A stretch of DNA of 40,580 nt from Mesorhizobium sp. (lineage in GTDB: Bacteria; Pseudomonadota; Alphaproteobacteria; Rhizobiales; Rhizobiaceae), in the NCBI RefSeq assembly GCF_016793485.1, contig NZ_JAEULZ010000034.1, positions 1 through 40,580 on the forward strand, in the 5' to 3' direction. The notes under the pieces were generated by a model that saw only the letters and a program-made list of their open reading frames with translations, did no database searches and had not been told where the DNA came from. Positions 1 through 7,243 of the stretch are shown here, piece by piece; position 1 is the stretch's first letter, and every line of letters starts with the position of its first letter. The translations under genes and the position numbers were made by a program.

Positions 1-60
1 CACGGCCTCCAGCGCTACGCGAGCCTTGAAGCCCGCGTCATGATTCCTGCGTTTGCGCAT
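1..60 (-). CDS. IS3-family transposase OrfA, N-terminal fragment (runs off the window)
   Basis: Reading the minus strand from an ATG at 58-60 gives 20 codons with no stop before the window edge. The product starts MRKRRNHDAGFKARVALEAV, which I recognise as the start of IS3-family OrfA proteins, the small helix-turn-helix protein that binds the element ends and is joined to OrfB by frameshifting. A good ribosome site (GAGGAG-like, around 70-75) precedes the ATG. The gene follows the hsdM-hsdS-ATPase genes in the same direction, so the element sits immediately downstream of the ATPase. Only 20 residues are visible, so the subgroup and whether the transposase is intact cannot be judged. Confidence 0.8.
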   Translation of the reverse strand, partial: MRKRRNHDAGFKARVALEAV

Positions 61-98
61 GTTGTGATCTCCTCGTCCTTGGAGATCAGCAGACGTCA
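1..98 (-). mobile_element. End of an IS3-family insertion sequence
   Basis: The OrfA start at 60 and the 35 or so bases before it look like the left end of an IS3-family element. On the minus strand the likely terminus begins TGACGTCTGCTGATCTCC at 98, and IS3-family inverted repeats typically begin with TG. The exact boundary is inferred, because the other end and the target duplication lie outside the window. The TGA at 98-96 is also the stop codon of the neighbouring ATPase gene, so the insertion may have supplied that stop. Confidence 0.6.
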
Positions 99-1811
99 GT
101 TCGTAGCTTTCGTCACTGTCCGATTTTCGGGGAGTAGCTCAAGTCGCTTGCCCAATTCATCTCGCTCATCAGGCTCCATAGCTATAGAACGTCGAGCCAG
201 TTCTTCGGGGTCATCTGATCCGAACCTAGTTCGCATGGCTTCGCTTCTGAGGCGTAAATAGCGAGAATACTCTTCATCTGGATGGAAGAACCGAAAGCCG
301 AGCCGCTCCAGCTTGGCATTGATATCGGACAGGGCTTCAAGCTCCTCGCGTGAGAGATGCTCCTTGCCCGCGTAGGCTCTTTGTCGTTCAAGAAGAAGGT
401 GGGTCGGCTGATCAAGTGTCGATGCAATTCCAAACATCTCACTCGTCACAATCGCCCCATAACCCTGACCTCGGGGATCAAGATCTGGATGCACAGCAAC
501 AATTCGAGATGTCATAGCGTCTCGAGACAATTGAAGGATTTGTACCTGTTCCTTCACCAGCTCTGCGATCGCCAGCGGATTGTGGGTGGTTAGTAGGATG
601 TGACTGTTTTCACGGTCGCCGTCATTCTCACCGGCGAAGGTGCGAAGATAGTTGAGGTAATCTACTGCCCAACGCGGGTTCAAGTGGGTGTCAGGCTCAT
701 CAAGCAGGAATAGGCTTTCGCTCTCAGCCGTAAAGCGTAGCAGGCCTAGTACAGTAAGCAGTTGCTGTTCACCTTCACTTAGCTCCCGGAACGTGACAGT
801 TCCGTCACTCTTCTTGAGGCGTACACGGATACGCACTTCCTCTATGAGTTGCGAAACATGGGTACTTTCCAAGTCCCGAAAAAACTCCGCTGGCCGTTGA
901 TCGCCGACGAGTTTCCTAAGCGAAATGATATCTTTGACGTAAAGATACTTAAATTGAAGCGCCTTCTCATTCCAAAGAGAAACCGGCACGCGCCGGCTGA
1001 CCTCTATCGGCGCCAGGGCGACATCGTAGAGGCGGTCCAGGAAGGAGGCGACTACCCCTTTCGCCTTCCAAAAACGAGAGTCGCCTTCCTTCGATTTCCA
1101 CGGCGGCTCGCGTAGGACGAACAGTACGGACTCGATGCCTTCGTCCGGGTCGATTCCCAAGTGGTCAGATAGGAATTCCCGGACATCATTGGATTGCTGG
1201 ATCAGAAACGCCAATAAAACGAACTGGCTATGTACCGGCATGGCATAGAACAGGCGTTTTAGTCCGGGGTCATCGCCGCGACGCAATTTCTTGTCGAAAT
1301 CTTCAAGGTAGGGCCGGAAAACCTGATATAGTCTATCGCTTTCCCCAGAGTAGTAAGCGAAAACATAGCGCGGCAGAAATCGTGCTCCTGGGTCGAGGAA
1401 GGCTTTTAAAGAAAGTTTTTTTCCTCTCAACGCTGATGTCTCAGGCTCACCATCGGCTAATGGAGCAAGCGAACCTTCTAGCCTTGCTTCTGCATCAGTA
1501 GCGACATAGACAATGAGTGTTTCTCGCTCCCTGTCCGGATCTGCATCAATGTTGATGTGTAACGTGTCAGAGTCGTGGCTGATTCTATATTCGAGATTGA
1601 AGGCAAAAGCAGGCTTGCGCTCTCCCTGGATCAGATCGCGGAAAATCGTAGCAAGCGCCTCAATGACGTTGGACTTTCCGGTCCCATTCCAACCGATGAT
1701 GACAGTGATCCAATGCTCCTGATCAAAGTCGATTGAGACATTTTTTAGATTCTTGAAATGATGGCTAGGGCTGTCCTTTGGACTGCCGATTTTTAGCTTA
1801 TCTAGGCGCAT
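96..1811 (-). CDS. AAA/ABC-type (RecF/SMC-like) ATPase associated with the type I R-M genes
   Basis: The 571-residue protein has the layout of RecF/OLD/AriA-like ATPases. There is an N-terminal strand region with a Walker A motif GWNGTGKS (residues 40-47), a long central insertion (about 60-330), an ABC signature LSEGEQQ (344-350), a Walker B SLFLLDEPD (366-374) and a switch histidine in LTTHNP (H410). Such ATPases are found in defence loci beside type I R-M genes (RloA-like) and as sensors in systems such as PARIS; which group this belongs to cannot be settled from sequence alone. It starts 3 bp after the hsdS stop, so it is clearly part of the hsdM-hsdS operon. No TOPRIM or nuclease domain is seen in it. 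The stop codon coincides with the likely end of the IS3 element, so the C-terminus may be slightly truncated. Confidence 0.85.
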   Translation of the reverse strand: MRLDKLKIGSPKDSPSHHFKNLKNVSIDFDQEHWITVIIGWNGTGKSNVIEALATIFRDLIQGERKPAFAFNLEYRISHDSDTLHINIDADPDRERETLIVYVATDAEARLEGSLAPLADGEPETSALRGKKLSLKAFLDPGARFLPRYVFAYYSGESDRLYQVFRPYLEDFDKKLRRGDDPGLKRLFYAMPVHSQFVLLAFLIQQSNDVREFLSDHLGIDPDEGIESVLFVLREPPWKSKEGDSRFWKAKGVVASFLDRLYDVALAPIEVSRRVPVSLWNEKALQFKYLYVKDIISLRKLVGDQRPAEFFRDLESTHVSQLIEEVRIRVRLKKSDGTVTFRELSEGEQQLLTVLGLLRFTAESESLFLLDEPDTHLNPRWAVDYLNYLRTFAGENDGDRENSHILLTTHNPLAIAELVKEQVQILQLSRDAMTSRIVAVHPDLDPRGQGYGAIVTSEMFGIASTLDQPTHLLLERQRAYAGKEHLSREELEALSDINAKLERLGFRFFHPDEEYSRYLRLRSEAMRTRFGSDDPEELARRSIAMEPDERDELGKRLELLPENRTVTKATN

Positions 1812-1814
1812 TGA

Positions 1815-3425
1815 TCACGCTACCTTCAGTCGAAGGCGATCATAAAGCTTCCGTCCTCCGCTATCGGTCACGGTTTCCGCTTGTAATCTCCCCGCCTTGT
1901 CCAAGTCGCGCATCTGCGCGTAGATCTGCTCGACGTCCGCCGTCGAGGCACCGTCAGCGATGCCGCAACGCTGAAAGGCTGTTTGCGCGGAAAGCCATTC
2001 ATCTGCCTCGCTCAGAACCTGTTCGAGACTTTTTGCCAATGTCATCGGCTCCTCCTTGATTGCTCTGGCGTGGGGCTTTCGACCTCGATTTTGTCGTGGC
2101 TGTAAGGCCTTTTGGGTTTCGATCCGCTTCAGCAATGCGCTTGCGGGTTCGTCGTCTGGATCCTGAGGGACAAGTGCGCCATTGAAAGCCTTGGTGAGGA
2201 TCGAAGAGTTGAGTTTGGATAGTAACCGGACGGCGGTCGTATGATCGGCGGCAACTTGGTCAAGCCACGTGAAGGCCACCTCGATGCGGCGGACAATTTC
2301 GGTCTGCTCCTCAAGCGAGGGTAGCTTGAACTGGTATGCTCTGAGATGTGAGAGTGAGATCCGCGGGCGAGTGGCGCCGTGAACGGCCAGCTTCAGCTCT
2401 TCATAGCTTGTTGGGCTTGCGAGCCGGAAGGCGAGAAACGCCGGTAGGCATTTGGTGGAATCTGGGCGCACGCAAAAGCAGTCGGCCTTATTGATTGCAG
2501 CGGTTGGGAGGTCGGCAGGAAACTGACAGACACGGATTTCCTCTGCAATGAAAGACGAGAAAAGGACATCATCCGGTTCAAGCGTATGTCGTCTCAGTCC
2601 CTGATATTTTTCCTCGGAGATGTATGTTTTCTTTTGCTGAATAAAATGTAACGCGCCGATATTCTCTAATCGAACCACTCTTACGCCAGACTCAACATAG
2701 TCCGACGACTTCAAGTTCGATCCGAACGGGCCATCAAATGTCGTTTGAGCAATATCTTCGACGGAGACAATGCTCCAATCGGAGGCTTTTTTTGACAAGC
2801 GCCAACGTCTGGTTAACTCACCTGACGCAGCCAAGGCAAGCAGGCGCTGCTTGTAGCGGGCGATGAGAGCAGGAATACGGGCCAGTTCCCTGCTGCCGCG
2901 AGCTATTCGCGCGGTCAAGCTATCTACCTTAGCAACAATCCGCCGCTGCTCGGCGAGCGGCGCTAACGGAATGAGGTGAGTCCTCAGATAGTCCGCAGGC
3001 ACGCGCTGCTGACCGACAGCACCCGACATCACACCTTGGGCCGCTTTCCGGAAAGACTCCTGACGAACAAAGCGCCAAAGATAATCGGGATCGATAGCCC
3101 CTTGACTTCGAAGGACGTGGAACTCGGTGGACCCCATACCAGTGGCATTGGTAAGGGCTCGAGCAACTGCTGATTTACCATTTTCCATGGAAGGCGTGAT
3201 TTTGGCGAAGACCACATCGCCATCGCGGAAATGCGTGAATCCCTTAGAGACCTCGCTGTAAGGCCGATCAATAGGTGCGGCGATCGTGCCCGAAACCTCG
3301 TCAACGGCAGCCATAGGCACGAAGGATACGAGGTCTTCATGACTCAAATCGACCTCTTTACGAGGGTTTACGTCAGTGACTTCTCCAATGGGAATTTCAA
3401 GCCAAGAGTCAGGGCGATTGCTCAT
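1815..3425 (-). CDS. hsdS: Type I restriction-modification specificity subunit HsdS
   Basis: HsdS determines the two-part DNA recognition sequence of the methyltransferase (with HsdM) and of the restriction complex (with HsdR). Two target-recognition domains are visible: residues about 1-155 and about 215-375. Each ends in a characteristic stretch (GAVGQQRVP near 135-143; GATRPRISL near 350-358) followed by a conserved helical spacer (PLAPLAEQRRIVAKVD, 153-168; LPSLEEQTEIVRRIE, 368-382). At 536 residues it is longer than many HsdS proteins: the last 75 or so (about 462-536) form an extra segment after a basic linker, with a winged-helix-like pattern. It lies 103 bp after hsdM and 3 bp before the ATPase gene. 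No hsdR is visible; it may lie beyond the IS element or be absent. Confidence 0.93.
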   Translation of the reverse strand: MSNRPDSWLEIPIGEVTDVNPRKEVDLSHEDLVSFVPMAAVDEVSGTIAAPIDRPYSEVSKGFTHFRDGDVVFAKITPSMENGKSAVARALTNATGMGSTEFHVLRSQGAIDPDYLWRFVRQESFRKAAQGVMSGAVGQQRVPADYLRTHLIPLAPLAEQRRIVAKVDSLTARIARGSRELARIPALIARYKQRLLALAASGELTRRWRLSKKASDWSIVSVEDIAQTTFDGPFGSNLKSSDYVESGVRVVRLENIGALHFIQQKKTYISEEKYQGLRRHTLEPDDVLFSSFIAEEIRVCQFPADLPTAAINKADCFCVRPDSTKCLPAFLAFRLASPTSYEELKLAVHGATRPRISLSHLRAYQFKLPSLEEQTEIVRRIEVAFTWLDQVAADHTTAVRLLSKLNSSILTKAFNGALVPQDPDDEPASALLKRIETQKALQPRQNRGRKPHARAIKEEPMTLAKSLEQVLSEADEWLSAQTAFQRCGIADGASTADVEQIYAQMRDLDKAGRLQAETVTDSGGRKLYDRLRLKVA

Positions 3426-3528
3426 TCGCTAGCTCCCCTGTTGTTAATGAGAGCCTTCCGCCAGAAGCCATGTCTTTGCGTATTGTCCTCCCTTGCCGTA
3501 AAGGCGGCGACTTTCGAGCCAGAATTTA
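3426..3528 (-). other. Unusually long hsdM-hsdS gap
   Basis: hsdM and hsdS usually touch or overlap, but here 103 bp separate them. In a second frame, the minus strand stays open through the hsdM end and on to a TAA at 3446-3444, giving a tail of about 30 residues (LKNDKFWLESRRLYGKGGQY and on) after the point where hsdM stops. This could be a frameshifted former C-terminus of HsdM or plain chance; I see no promoter or terminator in it. Confidence 0.3.
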
Positions 3529-4941
3529 TCATTCTTCAATCTCTGAAGTCTCGGCCAGTTCGTCGGTGATTTCTTCGACTTCGTTGAGAGCCGCGCGCAA
3601 ATGCATAAGTATGGCTGCTGCGATTTCCTCTGGCTCTGTAAGAGTGTCCTCCGGATCGGTCTCGGTGTCTGCAAGCCAAGAAAGATCGAGATTGTCGGAT
3701 CTATCTGCGATGGCCTTTCGGCTAAAGGATCGCCAACGATCTCCAGCACCGTTCTTCCGTTTCGCTATCCCGCCCGGGTCGCTCCCGTATACAACTTCAA
3801 ACTGCGAAAAGTCGTCAGTCCGTAAAGGTCTCTTCTTCCCATATTTGGGGGCGTCATGACGCATATCATAGACCCAAACAGCCTTGGTGTTGCCCGTATC
3901 TCGCTGACCTCGCGTGAAGAAAAGAACATTGGTCTTGACCCCGGGACTGTAGAAAATCCCAGATGGCAGTCTCAGGATCGTATGAAGATTGCACCGATCC
4001 ATAAGATCTTGGCGTATCTTTTGCCCTGCGCCGTCTTCGAATAGAACGTTATCGGGCAAGACAACCGCTGCCCGTCCTCCCGGCTTTAGGCCCAAGTAAA
4101 TATGCTGCAAAAAAGAAAACTGCTTGTTGGCTGTTGTATAGACGATATCGTCCCGCTGCTTTCGAGCACTTCCGGCTTTTGCTCCAAAAGGTGGGTTCGC
4201 GAGAATGACATCTGCCGGGGATAAACCCTCTGCATCCTTGGTCAGAGCGTCCCCTAGGATCAGATGTGAGTCCAACTGATGCAAAAACGCGTTCATCAGG
4301 CAGATGCGGTACGTCCCCTTTTCAATCTCGACGCCTTCGTATCTTGGCGGATCGGCCTTGTATGCTCTCGCGGATACGTGGGCTCGGACGTAGTGATCAG
4401 CTGATATGAGAAAGCCTCCGCTTCCCGTTGCTGGATCCTGGATCAACTCTCCCAGTTTTGGTTGAGTCAGTCTCACGATGCAGTCCACGAGCGGGCGGGG
4501 CGTAAAGTATTGCCCAGCACCGGAACGGGCATCCTGAGAATTCTTTGCAAGGAGACCTTCGTAAATGTCCCCCATTCCGTCCATCGTTATTGAATGCCAA
4601 TCCAGCTTGGCGATTCCATCGATGACGGCCTTTAGATTTTCAGAATGCGAGAAAACAGTTGTTGGGAAGGCATATATTTTCCGAACCTGTTCGCTCGGCG
4701 CATGTCCTCCCAAATATGTCAGCATTTCACGGTAGTGGCTAAGGAGATCATCACCTTGGTAATCGACAAGATCTTTCCATCGTCTACCGGGTGGAAGTAG
4801 GCTCTCCGTCTCATTTTCTTCTGCAATTTTTAGAAAAAGAAGATAGGTGAGTTCTGAAACGTACTCGTGATAACTTACCCCATCACCTCGAAGAATGTGA
4901 CAAAGGCTCCATATCTTTCTAACTATATTATCAGAGTTCAT
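3529..4941 (-). CDS. hsdM: Type I restriction-modification N6-adenine methyltransferase HsdM
   Basis: HsdM methylates adenine in the HsdS-defined target using S-adenosylmethionine. The 470-residue protein has the N-terminal helical HsdM domain (about 1-130), then GQYFTPRPLVD (143-153), the AdoMet-binding motif I DPATGSGGF (169-177) and the catalytic motif IV NPPF (249-252), as expected for an N6-adenine methylase of the gamma class. It is the first of three genes (hsdM-hsdS-ATPase) and lies 150 bp downstream of vapC on the same strand, so it may have its own promoter, though I could not assign one with confidence. The C-terminus ends in an acidic run (SEIEE), and the gap to hsdS is longer than usual. 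Confidence 0.95.
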   Translation of the reverse strand: MNSDNIVRKIWSLCHILRGDGVSYHEYVSELTYLLFLKIAEENETESLLPPGRRWKDLVDYQGDDLLSHYREMLTYLGGHAPSEQVRKIYAFPTTVFSHSENLKAVIDGIAKLDWHSITMDGMGDIYEGLLAKNSQDARSGAGQYFTPRPLVDCIVRLTQPKLGELIQDPATGSGGFLISADHYVRAHVSARAYKADPPRYEGVEIEKGTYRICLMNAFLHQLDSHLILGDALTKDAEGLSPADVILANPPFGAKAGSARKQRDDIVYTTANKQFSFLQHIYLGLKPGGRAAVVLPDNVLFEDGAGQKIRQDLMDRCNLHTILRLPSGIFYSPGVKTNVLFFTRGQRDTGNTKAVWVYDMRHDAPKYGKKRPLRTDDFSQFEVVYGSDPGGIAKRKNGAGDRWRSFSRKAIADRSDNLDLSWLADTETDPEDTLTEPEEIAAAILMHLRAALNEVEEITDELAETSEIEE

Positions 4942-5091
4942 AGAAAATCCAGGTCAATACTTTTGTCGCGAGAGAGCCTGATCCAGCTACTGCATCGACG
5001 TGCAGAGCAAGGTCAGCTCCGGTCATATGGAGGTAAGCGCCCTCGGCGCCATTCCGCCGCAACAGAGGCACGCTATCGTTCGGCTCTCCGC

Positions 5092-5520
5092 TCATTTTGC
5101 CAACCTGATCGGGTTGATAATCTCGATTCCTTCGAAATCCTTTTCGTTATCGGTGACGACAAGGCAGCCGTTCGCTTCGGCGGTGGCTGCGATGATGGTG
5201 TCGAGGCCACTGCGCGGGCGGCCCTTCATCTTTCCAGCCGCCATGAGGCGCGCCCACATCAGGCCAGCGTTTTCGTCGAAGGGGAGTATGCGGCCAGCGA
5301 ACAGCGCCTGCGGACCCTCCGGCCCAGAGAACCATGCCTCAAGCTGATCGCGGCGCTTGCCAGCCGGTTTCTCCAGAACCCCCCGGCGGATTTCTGCGAC
5401 GGTCAGCGAGGCAATGAAGAGGTCGTCGTCGTTTTGCTCACTCATCCAAGAGAGCAAGGACTCTGAGGGAGTAGGTTTCGCAATGTCGCTTATGATATTG
5501 GTGTCGAGCAGGTAGCGCAT
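5092..5520 (-). CDS. vapC: PIN-domain ribonuclease toxin (VapC/FitB type)
   Basis: The 142-residue protein starts MRYLLDTNIISD, the hallmark of PIN-domain toxins, metal-dependent RNases that cleave RNA and stop growth when freed from the antitoxin. The expected acidic metal ligands are present: D6, E43, D107 and D124 (in VVTDNEKDF). Its length is normal. The start codon overlaps the antitoxin stop by one base (TGATG), indicating translational coupling. It lies directly upstream of hsdM, where such modules commonly stabilise defence islands. The sequence favours the FitB-like branch, but the substrate RNA cannot be told from sequence. Confidence 0.93.
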   Translation of the reverse strand: MRYLLDTNIISDIAKPTPSESLLSWMSEQNDDDLFIASLTVAEIRRGVLEKPAGKRRDQLEAWFSGPEGPQALFAGRILPFDENAGLMWARLMAAGKMKGRPRSGLDTIIAATAEANGCLVVTDNEKDFEGIEIINPIRLAK

Positions 5521-5819
5521 CAGATTTCGATGTCCCGCCCTTCTTCACGGACACGGACGAGATCGAGGTCAGCGCCTACCAAGGGGGAGCGTCGTAGCGC
5601 AGCCAGAATTCCACCCTTCTTCGGCGGCTCGCCGCCGATGGTTTGGCTCACTGCCGCGCGGAGGCGCGACGCCTCTGGGCCGTCTTCCGCAAGGCGACGG
5701 GCTAGGGACCGGATAAGATCGCGATCCGCATCTCGGGCCAGCACTTCAAAGCGCGCCAAGCCGCGCTCGCTCAAACGAGATCGATAATTTTGAATGGCGC
5801 GTTTTTGCGAGCTGCCCAT
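5520..5819 (-). CDS. vapB: Antitoxin of the VapBC-type pair
   Basis: This 99-residue protein (MGSSQKRAIQNYRSRLSERG start) precedes the PIN toxin. The ATG at 5819-5817 was chosen because an AGGAGGC ribosome site lies just upstream and a good promoter sits 25-53 bp upstream; an in-frame start at 5978 would have to read through that promoter. The N-terminal half is short, basic and helical, fitting a ribbon-helix-helix-like DNA-binding role. The C-terminal part (GADLDLVRVREEGRDIEI) looks like the toxin-wrapping tail. By analogy with VapB proteins it should neutralise the toxin and, with it, repress the shared promoter. Confidence 0.85.
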   Translation of the reverse strand: MGSSQKRAIQNYRSRLSERGLARFEVLARDADRDLIRSLARRLAEDGPEASRLRAAVSQTIGGEPPKKGGILAALRRSPLVGADLDLVRVREEGRDIEI

Positions 5820-5843
5820 GGCTGCCTCCTGAATATTTCCAGT

Positions 5844-5872
5844 AATATAGCCGGACGTCACGATTCTTTCAA
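5844..5872 (-). promoter_or_regulatory. Sigma-70-type promoter of the toxin-antitoxin pair, with overlapping inverted repeat
   Basis: On the minus strand a TTGAAA -35 box (5872-5867) and a TATATT -10 box (5849-5844) are separated by exactly 17 bp, close to the sigma-70 consensus. Transcription would start some 15-20 bp before the vapB ATG. A small inverted repeat ATATT-6-AATAT (5833-5848) overlaps the -10 region and is a plausible autoregulatory operator. The promoter assignment is from sequence; the operator role is inferred. Confidence 0.6.
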
Positions 5873-6221
5873 GGAGGCTGTGAAAAGCGACAGACCGGCT
5901 TGGGATCAAGGGAGGGGATTGGAAGGCCTGCCTAGACTGCTCGGCGCCGCACTTCCGATGAAGGCATCTCAAGCCCATTGCGCGGCTCGTCTTTCAAGCA
6001 GACCAGATGACAATTCTAAGCTGGGATGATAGGGCTATAACGTGGAGTCGGCTGATGCACGGTCGAAGCTACATGGCTTCCCGCTTCAAGCGATTGACGA
6101 TAGTCCCCGAAAGCAATAATTTCGGGGTCAGCCCAAAAAAACCAATGATTTCAAGAGCGCCGCTTTTTGACGGTTTCACGGTCGGCATTGTGAGAACACA
6201 AATATTTTTTCTGCATATTTT
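5873..6221. other. Gene-free island flank with one perfect hairpin
   Basis: I see no convincing gene in this stretch between the antitoxin promoter and the truncated permease. It becomes A+T-rich towards 6140-6250, unlike the GC-rich transporter genes to the right. One perfect 8-bp hairpin is present (CCCCGAAA at 6105-6112 pairing with TTTCGGGG at 6120-6127, 7-base loop). It has no T-run after it, so a terminator role is doubtful. No integrase, tRNA or attachment site was recognised. Confidence 0.5.
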
Positions 6222-7103
6222 TCAATATCTTAACTGCTTGGCCGATAATCGAGTGGGCATCATCAGGAATATCTGGTAGGGCACGACGCCGCCGGTGAGC
6301 TGCTGCAGGCGCACCTGGTAGGCGTCGAAGGCTGCGAAGAGGATCGCGCCGATCAGCGCCTTGCCGGGGCGCCACGAACCGAAGACGACAAGCGCGATGG
6401 CAATCCAGCCACGACCGTTGATCATCTCGAAAAAGAACGAGTTGAAGGCCGACATGGTGAGGAATGCGCCGCCGATTGCCATCAGCGCACTGCCGACCAT
6501 GACCGCACCGATGCGGATGGCCGTAACGGAGATGCCCTGCGCCTCGACGGCGGATGGATTTTCGCCGACGGCGCGCACCGCGAGACCGAGCGGCGTGCGG
6601 TAGAGCACCCAGGCGGTGAGCGCGACGGTCGCGAACGCCAGATAGGTCAGCGGCGTCTGGTTGAACAGCGCCTGGCCTATGACCGGAATGTCGGACAGGC
6701 CGGGTATGGCGACCGGCTGGAACGGCTCGATCTTGGGCGGGGATGTCACTTCCGGCAGCAGCAGGCGATAGGTGAAATAGGTCAGGCTGGTGGCGAGGAG
6801 CGTGATACCGATGCCGACCACATGCTGCGACAGACCCAGCGGGACGGTGAGCGTGGCATGCAGCAGGCCGAACATGGCTCCGGCTAGTGCGGCCACAAGA
6901 ACGCCGGTCCACAGGTCGCCGCCGGAATAGACGGTGAACCAGCCGGCGAAAGCGCCGGCCGTCATGATGCCCTCGATGCCAAGGTTTAGGACGCCGGCGC
7001 GCTCGCAGATCAGTTCCCCCATGGTGGCGAAGATAAGCGGCGAGGCAATGCGGATCGCGGCGACCCAGAACGAGGCAGAGAGGAGGATTTCAAACGCGTC
7101 CAT
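6222..7103 (-). CDS. BMP-family ABC transporter permease, 3' end replaced by island DNA
   Basis: This is the second inner-membrane permease of the nucleoside/nucleobase-type importer (YufQ/NupC-like). The 293-residue product has many hydrophobic segments and the family motifs ICERAGVLNLGIEGIM near the N-terminus and RAVGENPSAVEAQGIS in the middle. The ATG at 7103 follows a good AGAGGAGAGG ribosome site. Family members normally continue for roughly 25-30 more residues after the ...PYQ-FLMMP segment, forming the last membrane helix. Here the sequence changes after MMP (codon at 6255-6257) into ten unrelated residues (TRLSAKQLRY) and a stop in A+T-rich DNA. I infer that the accessory island was inserted here and the true 3' end was lost or lies beyond the left edge. 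The importer may be non-functional. Confidence 0.88.
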   Translation of the reverse strand: MDAFEILLSASFWVAAIRIASPLIFATMGELICERAGVLNLGIEGIMTAGAFAGWFTVYSGGDLWTGVLVAALAGAMFGLLHATLTVPLGLSQHVVGIGITLLATSLTYFTYRLLLPEVTSPPKIEPFQPVAIPGLSDIPVIGQALFNQTPLTYLAFATVALTAWVLYRTPLGLAVRAVGENPSAVEAQGISVTAIRIGAVMVGSALMAIGGAFLTMSAFNSFFFEMINGRGWIAIALVVFGSWRPGKALIGAILFAAFDAYQVRLQQLTGGVVPYQIFLMMPTRLSAKQLRY

Positions 7104-7139
7104 CAGTTCGCCTCTCCTCTGCCAGAGGTTTCTCGCTCT

Positions 7140-7190
7140 ATGGCGCCCCCCTCTGGCCTGCCGGCCATCTCCCCCACAAGGGTGGAGATC
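7140..7190. repeat. Rhizobial-type intergenic palindromic repeat
   Basis: The gap between the two permease genes contains GGCC-TGCC-GGCC followed by a hairpin, ATCTCCCCC (7167-7175) pairing with GGGTGGAGAT (7180-7189) with one mismatch. Sequences of this style (CTGCCGGCCATCTCCCCCAC) are common in rhizobial intergenic DNA, where RIME-like mosaic elements occur. It separates two genes that in such operons are normally adjacent. Confidence 0.55.
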
Positions 7191-7243
7191 AGCCTGCGCA
7201 CCGACCTTCGCAAATCGCCAACGTGACCGCATGCAATCATCGG

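Noticed and set aside
6105-6127. Perfect 8-bp hairpin as a transcription terminator
   Set aside because: No T-run follows on either strand and no gene ends close by, so I list it only as a hairpin in the island flank.
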